Under the pieces are notes generated by a model. It was not told the DNA's origin. It saw nothing but the letters and a program-made list of their open reading frames with translations, and ran no database searches. Source: Phycisphaerae bacterium (lineage in GTDB: Bacteria > Planctomycetota > Phycisphaerae > Sedimentisphaerales > Anaerohalosphaeraceae). Taken from it: DNA of 5,941 nucleotides. The position numbers were made by a program, and so were the translations under genes. How positions within the stretch are numbered: the first letter of the stretch is position 1; each line of letters starts with the position of its first letter. The DNA is taken from the NCBI GenBank assembly GCA_021736615.1, contig JAIPFN010000065.1, positions 1 to 5,941 of the forward strand, in the 5' to 3' direction. Below, in pieces: positions 1-5,941 of the stretch.

Positions 1-1633
1 CCTCGGGAGCAATATCGCAGATGTAGTTAAAACCAGGGTTTTCATTCGATGTCAACCAGGCCTGCATAAAAACTTGCATATCCTGAACGTCAACGACCCC
101 GTCAACCGGGTCGGGAGCTATGTCACCGGCAAGGCTGGTCGGCGGCGTGGTAATCAACTCAAGCTCAAGCGAGGGGTCATCCTCGAAAGACATCCCGCTC
201 CCATGGAACACCATATTGTATTCATTGAAAAGGTTCATCCCTATAATCCCGTCAAGCGTGCCGCCCTCCGGCGAGGCAATATCAAGCAGGATAACCGGAA
301 CATTGGTAAAGCTAACCCACTCGCCAAGAGCAGGAATTTCAATCTCGTCAATATAGTAACCGCCAATTTCGGAAACCTCTCCGGATACGCCCTCGATATC
401 AACAACAAACTCCGGCTGATCCGGGTCAATACCAAGCCTCGCTGCGATCCGTTTACCTATAACAGTAACCTGCGCACCCGTATCGATCATAAACCTGTCC
501 TTGTCAAAAGCTATATTATCGTTTTCATAAAGATCGACAGCATGAACAAAAAACAGGCTCTGTGAAGAATTCCCAATAATAACCGAGGGGCTTGACGGTA
601 AATATTCAAAATTGAAAATATCGTCGCCAAGCGAAAAGATATAGCTAACCATCCCTGCTCCTCCCGGTCGAAGTTCCAACGGAATATCTATCGGATAATT
701 CGGAACATTAGGATTAACGAACTCATCAGGGTCTTCGTATATAAAAGGATCACCGTACTCTTCACGATTCCCGTATTTGTTACGGTATATCCGAATATCC
801 GGAGAAGTGTAATTCTTGCCATCACGGTGTATCGTGATCGGCTGATCATTTTTGAATACCGTATCATAAAACACTGACATCGGAGACCCTATCGCAGTCG
901 GCAAATCCGGAGCACCAGGCTCTGGATAATCGCCTGCGGCGATAGCAACATTGCTCTGACCGACAAGTGCAGAAGTATCGACCGTCATAGTTACCGGGTC
1001 AATCGCATCGAAACCTGCAATAAAAACGCCGAGAGGTAAAGTCACACGCGGGTAAACCGAACCGGTCACACCTCGAATTTCAATATAGTTACCAGTTTCC
1101 ATATTCTCTTTAATACCAAGAGTCTCCGCGGATTCGTAACCGATAACATGCGCACTGGCCCCGGTATCGAAAAGACCTATAACAAAATCTCCTTCGGCAT
1201 TGTCAGGAAGATAATCTCCAACTAGTGAGTTTTCTAAAACAGCATTTATTTCACCATCGTCCAGTCTTTCATCGGTCGCAGTAACGGCGATCCATGGGAT
1301 GAACCCGTTTATGGGGGGGGATTCTATTGTGTTTACGAAAACGCTGCCTGTGCTTACTTCTGATGGTTGAATAGAAACCGAATCATTGCTGAGAGGATTT
1401 GCTCTAACCGGGCGCGGTTTTTTATTGACTTTATTTTTTTCCCGTTTTTGCTTCTGATGGCGCATTTGCACCTCTTTGCCTTGCGGGTAATGAATCGCTT
1501 TAATTCGTCTGCCGTCACCTGCCCGCAGATCGACTTTTTTGCTGGTCCAGCCGGGACGGCTAGCTGCCGAAGCAAAGGAGGAGAAAAACAGCAATAACGC
1601 TACAAAAACCGGTAAAAACCTGCGATTGTACAT
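1..1633 (-). CDS. Secreted two-lobed aspartic protease-like protein with dockerin-like tail, 3' end missing
   Basis: The frame is open for 544 codons from ATG 1633 to the left edge with no stop, so the C-terminus lies outside the window. Residues 1-23 form a signal peptide (YNRR, a hydrophobic core, then ASA), so export is expected. Residues 26-90 are a basic, low-complexity linker. Two homologous lobes follow. Lobe 1 has D156-T-G-A-S, GVTG at 188-191 and a hydrophobic-hydrophobic-Gly motif, AIG 247-249. Lobe 2 has D384-T-G-A-Q, GVSG at 415-418 and DGIIGMNLF at 461-469. These are hallmarks of clan AA aspartic peptidases, where two DTG aspartates activate water to cut a peptide bond. About 130 residues (250-383) separate the lobes. 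From G503 a dockerin-like repeat begins (GDIAP, then VVDVQDMQVFMQAWL), and a second (CDIAPE) starts at the edge. The start is supported by GAAAGGT seven bases upstream. Peptidase activity and substrate are inferred. Self-processing or a non-catalytic binding role is possible. The 3' neighbour is unknown. Confidence 0.85.
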   Translation of the reverse strand, partial: MYNRRFLPVFVALLLFFSSFASAASRPGWTSKKVDLRAGDGRRIKAIHYPQGKEVQMRHQKQKREKNKVNKKPRPVRANPLSNDSVSIQPSEVSTGSVFVNTIESPPINGFIPWIAVTATDERLDDGEINAVLENSLVGDYLPDNAEGDFVIGLFDTGASAHVIGYESAETLGIKENMETGNYIEIRGVTGSVYPRVTLPLGVFIAGFDAIDPVTMTVDTSALVGQSNVAIAAGDYPEPGAPDLPTAIGSPMSVFYDTVFKNDQPITIHRDGKNYTSPDIRIYRNKYGNREEYGDPFIYEDPDEFVNPNVPNYPIDIPLELRPGGAGMVSYIFSLGDDIFNFEYLPSSPSVIIGNSSQSLFFVHAVDLYENDNIAFDKDRFMIDTGAQVTVIGKRIAARLGIDPDQPEFVVDIEGVSGEVSEIGGYYIDEIEIPALGEWVSFTNVPVILLDIASPEGGTLDGIIGMNLFNEYNMVFHGSGMSFEDDPSLELELITTPPTSLAGDIAPDPVDGVVDVQDMQVFMQAWLTSNENPGFNYICDIAPE

Positions 1634-1640
1634 ACAAAAC

Positions 1641-1647
1641 ACCTTTC
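1641..1647 (-). promoter_or_regulatory. Ribosome binding site of the aspartic protease gene
   Basis: On the minus strand the bases read GAAAGGT, a good Shine-Dalgarno match, with seven bases between it and ATG 1633. It fixes the start of the partial protease gene directly in front of a well-formed signal peptide. Confidence 0.65.
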
Positions 1648-1685
1648 GTCTGCCTATTAAAACAGAACCCCATATAAAGTAACAG

Positions 1686-1706
1686 GTTGTCGCAAAACGT
1701 AACAAC
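1686..1706 (-). other. Small hairpin in the protease leader
   Basis: GTTGT at 1686-1690 is complementary to ACAAC at 1702-1706. An inner CG/CG pair (1691-1692 with 1698-1699) and a two-base bulge give an imperfect stem of about seven pairs. It lies in the predicted 5' untranslated leader of the protease transcript, more than 50 bases before the start codon, and does not cover the ribosome binding site. No T tract follows it, so it is not a terminator. A regulatory role is speculative. Confidence 0.25.
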
Positions 1707-1727
1707 AATGCCACTTTTAACACAGTT

Positions 1728-1757
1728 ATTATACCATTTCAAGACAGCAAAAAGCAA
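1728..1757 (-). promoter_or_regulatory. Predicted sigma70-type promoter of the protease gene (extended -10)
   Basis: On the minus strand a perfect TATAAT (1733-1728) is preceded by TGG, which makes an extended -10 element. A weak -35 (TTGCTT, 1757-1752) lies 18 bases upstream. Transcription would start near 1721 and give a leader of about 88 bases before ATG 1633. The extended -10 can compensate for the poor -35 under the usual housekeeping-sigma rules. That this organism's sigma factor follows those rules is assumed. Confidence 0.5.
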
Positions 1758-1767
1758 GGCAAATCTC

Positions 1768-1802
1768 ATTAGCATTCAGCAATTAGCAATTTGCGATTAG
1801 CT
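1768..1802. repeat. Degenerate heptamer tandem repeat, five ATTAGCA-like units
   Basis: The bases divide into five consecutive 7-base units. Units 1 and 3 are exactly ATTAGCA, unit 5 differs at one base, and units 2 and 4 differ at two. As a result ATTAGC recurs at 1768, 1782 and 1796, an exact 14-base period. The last copy forms an 8-base palindrome, TTAGCTAA (1797-1804). The array lies between the two predicted divergent promoters, just upstream of each -35 element. It resembles the short tandemly repeated heptamers described in cyanobacterial intergenic regions. It could instead be a site for a DNA-binding protein or simple slippage-derived sequence. Confidence 0.6.
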
Positions 1803-1818
1803 AAAAAACAAAAAAGAC

Positions 1819-1847
1819 TTGCTGACTGAGGTAATCTACCTTAAAAT
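1819..1847 (+). promoter_or_regulatory. Predicted sigma70-type promoter of comM
   Basis: TTGCTG (1819-1824) and TAAAAT (1842-1847, five of six matches to TATAAT) are separated by an optimal 17 bases. Transcription would start near 1854, about 26 bases before the comM ATG. The -35 match is weak (three of six). The surrounding sequence is A/T rich, so chance matches are possible. Confidence 0.4.
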
Positions 1848-1867
1848 ACCCATACTAATACTTTTTG

Positions 1868-1872
1868 AGGAG
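1868..1872 (+). promoter_or_regulatory. Ribosome binding site that fixes the comM start
   Basis: AGGAG lies seven bases before ATG 1880. It overlaps the codons just after an upstream in-frame TTG (1865), which therefore cannot be the start served by this site. The ATG gives the N-terminus MLARLYS, as is usual in the family. Confidence 0.8.
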
Positions 1873-1879
1873 TTTTATT

Positions 1880-3409
1880 ATGCTTGCAAGACTTTACAGT
1901 GTCACGCTTGAGGGTATCGAAGGTATCGTTTGCGAAGTCGAGATCGACGTCGCCCGATGCGGTATGGACAAATCTATAATCGTCGGCCTGCCGGATGCGG
2001 CTGTCAAAGAGAGTATCGAACGCGTCCACAGCGCGATCGTCAATTCCGGTTTCAGCTATCCCGATACCGAGTCTCTGGTCAACCTGGCGCCGGCGGACAT
2101 TAAGAAAGTCGGACCCGCTTTCGACCTGCCTATCGCGCTTGGAATGCTGCAATCCAGCGGAGGGCTGGTCAGCGAAAACCTCAAGAAATTCGTCATCGCA
2201 GGCGAGCTGGCACTGGACGGCCGCGTTCGCCCGATCAACGGGGTACTGTCGATGGCGATGACCGCCGAGCGAAACGGATTTAAAAGCATTATCGTCCCGC
2301 TCGAAAACGCCGAAGAAGCCGCCGTCGTCCAGAACATCGACGTCTACGGCGTCGGCTCGCTGGCCCAGGCAGCCGGTTTTCTCTCCGGCGAAATGCCGTT
2401 GGAGGCGACAAGCGTAGACATGGAAAAATTGCTGACGGTCGCGGCGGAATACGACGTCGATTTCGCTGACGTCAAGGGCCAGGAATCGGTCAAGCGTGCA
2501 CTTATAATCGCAGCCGCCGGCGGACATAATGTAATGATGATCGGCTCTCCGGGGGTTGGAAAGACTATGCTTGCCCAGCGGCTTGCGACGATTCTGCCGC
2601 CGCTAACGCTGGAAGAATCGCTTGAGACGACGCGGATATATTCGTCTGTGGGCCTGCTCGACAAGAACCGTGCTCTCATCGCACGCCGGCCGGTAAGATC
2701 GCCGCATCACACCGCAAGCGGGCCGTCACTGGTTGGCGGAGGAACCACCCCGCGACCCGGCGAACTATCGCTCGCTCACCACGGGATACTCTTTCTCGAC
2801 GAATTCGCCGAGTTTCCGCGAAATATACTGGAGATGATCCGCCAGCCGCTCGAAGACAGATCGGTAACCGTCTCGCGTGCCAAGGGGACTGTAACCTTCC
2901 CGGCCCAGTTGATGCTGGTCTGTTCGATGAACCCTTGCAGATGCGGGTACTGGGGGACTAATACCAAAGAGTGCAAATGTACGCCGAGGCAGGTCGAACA
3001 GTATATGTCAAAAATAAGCGGGCCGCTGCTGGACCGCATCGACATACATATCGATGTACCCGCTGTTAATTTCCACCAGCTCCACGACAAACGCACCGGC
3101 GAAAGTTCGGCGGCGATCCGCGAGCAGGTGCTAAACGCCCGCCACAGACAAGCGGCAAGATTCGGCGGAAACAGACTGATCACGAACGGAACGATGACAC
3201 ACCGGCTGGTCGAAGAACACTGCAAACTCGACGAGACCGGCACGGAAATGCTCAGATGCGCAATGAACGAATTCGCACTAAGTGCCCGGGCACACGACAA
3301 GATATGCAAAGTGGCAAGAACAATCGCCGATCTATGCGAATGCGAAAACGTACAACCGGACCACATAGCAGAAGCGATAAGCTATAGAAAGCTGGACAGA
3401 AAGCTTTAG
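1880..3409 (+). CDS. comM: ComM/YifB family AAA+ ATPase (Mg-chelatase-like branch-migration helicase)
   Basis: The product is 509 residues, the usual length for the family. The N-terminal ChlI-like domain (about 1-170) carries the family strings GLPDAAVKES (from 36) and NLAPAD (68-73). The central AAA+ magnesium-chelatase-type domain (about 190-395) has Walker A GSPGVGKT (222-229), Walker B ILFLDE (303-308) and a likely arginine finger in SGPLLDRIDIH (R386). Four cysteines in C353-R-C355 and C365-K-C367 form the knuckle-like cluster typical of ComM. The C-terminal Mg-chelatase C domain (about 400-505) ends the protein. In transformable bacteria ComM is a hexameric cytoplasmic helicase that extends the heteroduplex formed by RecA and incoming single-stranded DNA. 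It is also widely conserved in species never shown to be transformable, so competence here is inference. It is transcribed alone, divergent from the protease and convergent with the sulfatase. All key residues are present and nothing suggests decay. Confidence 0.95.
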   Translation: MLARLYSVTLEGIEGIVCEVEIDVARCGMDKSIIVGLPDAAVKESIERVHSAIVNSGFSYPDTESLVNLAPADIKKVGPAFDLPIALGMLQSSGGLVSENLKKFVIAGELALDGRVRPINGVLSMAMTAERNGFKSIIVPLENAEEAAVVQNIDVYGVGSLAQAAGFLSGEMPLEATSVDMEKLLTVAAEYDVDFADVKGQESVKRALIIAAAGGHNVMMIGSPGVGKTMLAQRLATILPPLTLEESLETTRIYSSVGLLDKNRALIARRPVRSPHHTASGPSLVGGGTTPRPGELSLAHHGILFLDEFAEFPRNILEMIRQPLEDRSVTVSRAKGTVTFPAQLMLVCSMNPCRCGYWGTNTKECKCTPRQVEQYMSKISGPLLDRIDIHIDVPAVNFHQLHDKRTGESSAAIREQVLNARHRQAARFGGNRLITNGTMTHRLVEEHCKLDETGTEMLRCAMNEFALSARAHDKICKVARTIADLCECENVQPDHIAEAISYRKLDRKL

Positions 3410-3414
3410 AAGTC

Positions 3415-5181
3415 CTACTTTTGAGTCAAGCTCTTAAGCATTAGCAAGCGGAAATCCATGACCTGCGTACCGGGCATCTCTATCGCTTTCAACTCTAAGG
3501 TTCCTTTGCCTTTTTTCAAATGCATGGTGCCGAGTTTCATCGGTTTGAAATCCTTGACATACGATTCCGTTCCGTCGACCCGGTTGTTTTCCTTGCCGAT
3601 AACAGGCGGATCATGCGGCTGGGTGATCTTCTTGGTGATCTTTTCGTCTGCAATGCTCAATTCTATAGTCGAGCCGACATCCTTTGCCGGGCAGGTATAA
3701 TAGAGTTCAACCTCATAATAACCGTCAGAAAGGACCTCGACATCCCATGTAATCTTATCGTCGACGGATGTCCAGTTAGTAAAATAGCTGCAGTTCGGAT
3801 GTCGGCTGGACCTTTTAATATTGCCATGCCCCTGGCCATCTCTTGCTGGCACCTGCGTAAATTCAAAACCAGGGCAGGCAAGAGTGATCGGCCGCTTTTC
3901 GGCGGCGTCCATTTCGCTATAAACCTCTTTCTGCCATTTTTCTTTTGCTTGCTGCAATTCAGCGGCGACTTTGGGCCTGTCTTTGGAAATGTCAACCTTC
4001 TGGCCGGGATCGTTTTCCATATCGAATAATCTTCCATTGTTATCGAGCCTGTACCGCTGGCTGCGTACGCTGATCTGCTTTCGCCAATTATTAAAGATAA
4101 GCCGGTCCTTCCACTTTGGGTTATCTTCCAGCAGCAAGGGCTTTAAACTCACCCCGTCAAGCGGTTTTTCCAAATGCGGTTTAATCCCGGCCATATCGGC
4201 AAGCGTTGGCAGAAGGTCAATCGCTCCGGCAATCTCTTCGATCTTCTTTCCGGCTTTGAGTTTGCCCGGCCACTTGATTATCATAGGCGAACGCACCCCG
4301 CCTTCATCGACCGAACCTTTCTTACCCTTCATACCGTCATTCCAACGATTGCTGTTGGGCCCGTTATCCGATAAATATATAATGATAGTATTTTCGGAAA
4401 GCCCCGCCTGTTCAACCTTTTCGACAACTCTCCCGACATTCCAATCAATATTTTCGCACATCGCAAGCGCGGCCCGGGTAAACTGGATGTCCTCTTTTTT
4501 TGCATCCCGATGCCTCATCTTAATTTCTTTATTCTTATATTTATCCCACCACTTATCGGGCACCTGCATAGGGCTGTGCGGCGTATTGTAGGGAAGGTAA
4601 AGAAAGAACGGCTTGTTTTTATTTTCCTCGATAAACCGCAAACCATGCTCGGTAAAATCGTCTGTAACAAACCCATTGCCTGTAACGATCCTGCCGTTAT
4701 GTTCGAGCATCGGGCTAAAATAGTCCCCCCAGTGGCCCGAACAGAATCCATAATAATCGTCGAACCCACGAGCGTTGGGATGGTAAGGCGGCTGCATCCC
4801 GTTATGCCATTTTCCATAGGCAGCGGTCGCATAACCGGCCTTTTTGAAAACCTCGGCAATAGTAGTTTCGTCCAGGTCAAGCCTCTCACCGCCCTGCGAT
4901 GTCGAATAAACCCCACCGCGAGCATGGTACCGCCCGGTAAGCAGTTCGGCCCGAGTCGGCGAGCAAACAGCACAAACATAAAAACGATCAAACCTGACGC
5001 CGCCGGCAGCTAACCGGTCAATATTAGGCGTACTGACATTCGAGTTTCCGCTAACGCCAAGGTCACCCCAGCCCTGATCATCGGCAAGAATCACAATAAT
5101 ATTAGGCTGGCCCGCAAACAACCCGCTAGCCCAAAAAACACAAACCAAAACAAAAACCCGAAGCGAAGCAAAATTAAACAT
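3415..5181 (-). CDS. Secreted Cys-type sulfatase with extra C-terminal beta-sandwich module
   Basis: The product is 588 residues. Residues 1-23 are a signal peptide ending LFA, so it is probably periplasmic or extracellular. The alkaline-phosphatase-like catalytic domain (about 25-425) opens with PNIIVILADDQGWGDLG, in which D34 and D35 bind calcium. C73-S-P-T-R is the formylglycine signature (CxPxR), so a maturase encoded elsewhere must convert C73. GKWH (K124, H126), H202 in NTPHSP, D272-N-G and K288 in GKKGS complete the usual active site. The enzyme should hydrolyse sulfate esters, probably on a glycan, but the substrate cannot be read from the sequence. Residues 432-588 go beyond a standard sulfatase and look like a beta-sandwich (WDVEVLSDGYYEVELYYTCP and later strands), possibly carbohydrate-binding. 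AAGGA (5194-5190) lies eight bases before the ATG. The 42-base gap to the upstream gene suggests co-transcription. The 3' end is 5 bases from the comM stop. Confidence 0.93.
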   Translation of the reverse strand: MFNFASLRVFVLVCVFWASGLFAGQPNIIVILADDQGWGDLGVSGNSNVSTPNIDRLAAGGVRFDRFYVCAVCSPTRAELLTGRYHARGGVYSTSQGGERLDLDETTIAEVFKKAGYATAAYGKWHNGMQPPYHPNARGFDDYYGFCSGHWGDYFSPMLEHNGRIVTGNGFVTDDFTEHGLRFIEENKNKPFFLYLPYNTPHSPMQVPDKWWDKYKNKEIKMRHRDAKKEDIQFTRAALAMCENIDWNVGRVVEKVEQAGLSENTIIIYLSDNGPNSNRWNDGMKGKKGSVDEGGVRSPMIIKWPGKLKAGKKIEEIAGAIDLLPTLADMAGIKPHLEKPLDGVSLKPLLLEDNPKWKDRLIFNNWRKQISVRSQRYRLDNNGRLFDMENDPGQKVDISKDRPKVAAELQQAKEKWQKEVYSEMDAAEKRPITLACPGFEFTQVPARDGQGHGNIKRSSRHPNCSYFTNWTSVDDKITWDVEVLSDGYYEVELYYTCPAKDVGSTIELSIADEKITKKITQPHDPPVIGKENNRVDGTESYVKDFKPMKLGTMHLKKGKGTLELKAIEMPGTQVMDFRLLMLKSLTQK

Positions 5182-5223
5182 CCCTGAATTCCTTAATAAG
5201 ACTTTTTACCGTTGACTGGTCCA

Positions 5224-5941
5224 TCAAACTCCACTTAACCAGTTCTGAGCGAGAATCGCTAAATCCCGCATATTTATAACGCCGTCTTCAACCAGGTCGG
5301 TTCCGTCGCACTCGGTGCAGGTCTCAAGCCAATGGTTCAGCATAATCATCAGGTCTTCGGGGTCGACGTCGCAATCCAGATCGAAATCACCGTCCATCTT
5401 TACCGGGTTAACCGCCATCACCATTACGTCGTCAATATTCCATCCCGAATAGTTCCACGCCCAGTCGGTCGGCCCCATACCCCATCGCAGATAGACAGTC
5501 GCCTGGCCGTCGGCAAAAGCGGAGATGTCATAAGTCTGCTGCATCCAGCTCGAATCGGTTATCTCCGATGGGTTTTCCCAAACCGTATTCCAGTTTAAAC
5601 CGTCATTGGAAATTTCAATATACGCATGGTCATAGGCCGGATCTTCAACATTCAGCCAGCGGTAGAAACTAAGTACAACATCACTTACCCCGCTGCAATC
5701 AATCGCAGGTGTCGTCGCCCATTCGGTTGACTCGATCCTTCCATAGTCTCCGCCATTATAGTTCGCAGAGATGTCATAGCCGATGACATTGGCACCGGTA
5801 AACCCTGATGTCGGGTCCGGGTAACCATGTGCCCCGCCCATACCGCCGGGTACGCCCCATTTCCATTCAGGCAGGCTGCTGTGGCCGGTGAACGTCCACC
5901 CGGGGTCAGTGTCCATATTTGCCGAGTATAGAAGGTCTACA
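5224..5941 (-). CDS. Jelly-roll/MAM-like protein with C-terminal dockerin repeats, 5' end missing
   Basis: The frame is open to the right edge: 238 codons are visible and the N-terminus, presumably with an export signal, is outside. A methionine codon at 5916 is unlikely to be the start, because it is internal to the domain, has no signal peptide after it and the frame stays open upstream. The first 170 or so residues resemble the concanavalin-A-like jelly roll found in MAM and immune-inhibitor-A-type modules: DTDPGWTFTG, later VVLSFYRWLNVED, YIEISNDGLNW and WNIDDVMV. Two dockerin type I-like calcium loops follow: DFDLDCDVDPEDL (5388-5350), then GTDLVEDGVINMRDLAILAQ. The linker between them has cysteines (ETCTEC), and the protein ends NWLSGV. 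It is probably secreted or surface-attached and may bind carbohydrate or carry a catalytic domain upstream of the window. The dockerin's partner is unknown. It probably shares a transcript with the sulfatase 42 bases downstream. Confidence 0.85.
   Translation of the reverse strand, partial: VDLLYSANMDTDPGWTFTGHSSLPEWKWGVPGGMGGAHGYPDPTSGFTGANVIGYDISANYNGGDYGRIESTEWATTPAIDCSGVSDVVLSFYRWLNVEDPAYDHAYIEISNDGLNWNTVWENPSEITDSSWMQQTYDISAFADGQATVYLRWGMGPTDWAWNYSGWNIDDVMVMAVNPVKMDGDFDLDCDVDPEDLMIMLNHWLETCTECDGTDLVEDGVINMRDLAILAQNWLSGV

Noticed and set aside
74..565. A 163-codon plus-strand reading frame
   Set aside because: It lies wholly antisense to the protease gene, whose frame shows clear conserved motifs. 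The plus-strand product is basic and featureless.
1560..1775. A 71-codon hydrophobic reading frame on the minus strand upstream of the protease
   Set aside because: It runs through the predicted protease promoter and overlaps the protease signal-peptide codons in another frame. It has no recognisable domain. Its hydrophobicity is explained by T-rich sequence.
1865..1879. TTG at 1865 as an upstream start for comM, adding five residues
   Set aside because: The Shine-Dalgarno AGGAG (1868-1872) lies downstream of this TTG, so it can only serve ATG 1880. The extra residues do not match the family N-terminus.
1841..2527. A 228-codon minus-strand reading frame, and other long frames opposite comM and the sulfatase
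   Set aside because: They are shadow frames of well-supported genes. Their products have compositional bias and no domain.
3388..3407. Hairpin AAAGCT/AGCTTT at the end of comM as a terminator
   Set aside because: The stem is only six pairs, mostly A-T, with an 8-base loop and no following T tract on either strand. It also lies within the comM coding sequence.
5209..5217. Lipoprotein or promoter signals in the short gap before the sulfatase
   Set aside because: The sulfatase leader has no lipobox (C14 is preceded by V13, not Gly, Ala or Ser), and no convincing -35/-10 pair fits the 42-base gap.
5914..5916. ATG at 5916 as the start of the jelly-roll/dockerin gene
   Set aside because: The frame is open upstream to the window edge, the methionine is followed by mid-domain sequence rather than a signal peptide, and an exported protein is expected.

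Overview
The window looks like a stretch of a planctomycete chromosome, most likely class Phycisphaerae (order Sedimentisphaerales or a relative). This is inferred from family features, not from a marker gene. Two secreted proteins end in dockerin-like calcium-binding repeats of the style common in that group, and a secreted Cys-type sulfatase is present. No rRNA, tRNA, CRISPR array or insertion sequence was recognised.

Layout. Bases 1633 down to 1 (minus strand) hold the first 544 codons of an open reading frame that has no stop inside the window and runs off the left edge. It encodes a secreted, two-lobed aspartic-protease-like protein with DTGAS and DTGAQ motifs and the start of a C-terminal dockerin-like module. 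Bases 1634-1879 are a divergent intergenic region with a plausible promoter on each strand, a small degenerate heptamer repeat and a weak hairpin in the protease leader. Bases 1880-3409 (plus strand) encode a complete ComM/YifB-type AAA+ ATPase. After a gap of only 5 bases, a complete minus-strand sulfatase (5181-3415) converges on it. Upstream of the sulfatase, 42 bases away on the same strand, is the C-terminal part of a jelly-roll plus dockerin protein that enters from the right edge.

How the genes fit together. The sulfatase and the protein upstream of it are probably co-transcribed and belong to the extracellular machinery for sulfated polysaccharides that is widespread in this group. 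The protease is another exported protein with a related C-terminal module but its own promoter. ComM is a cytoplasmic DNA-processing helicase of natural transformation and is probably an unrelated neighbour.

The least ordinary item is the protease. It shows a clear internal duplication and motif spacing close to that of eukaryotic pepsins, an arrangement much rarer in bacteria than single retropepsin-like domains, and it is joined to a dockerin-like tail. No convincing new multi-gene system was found.
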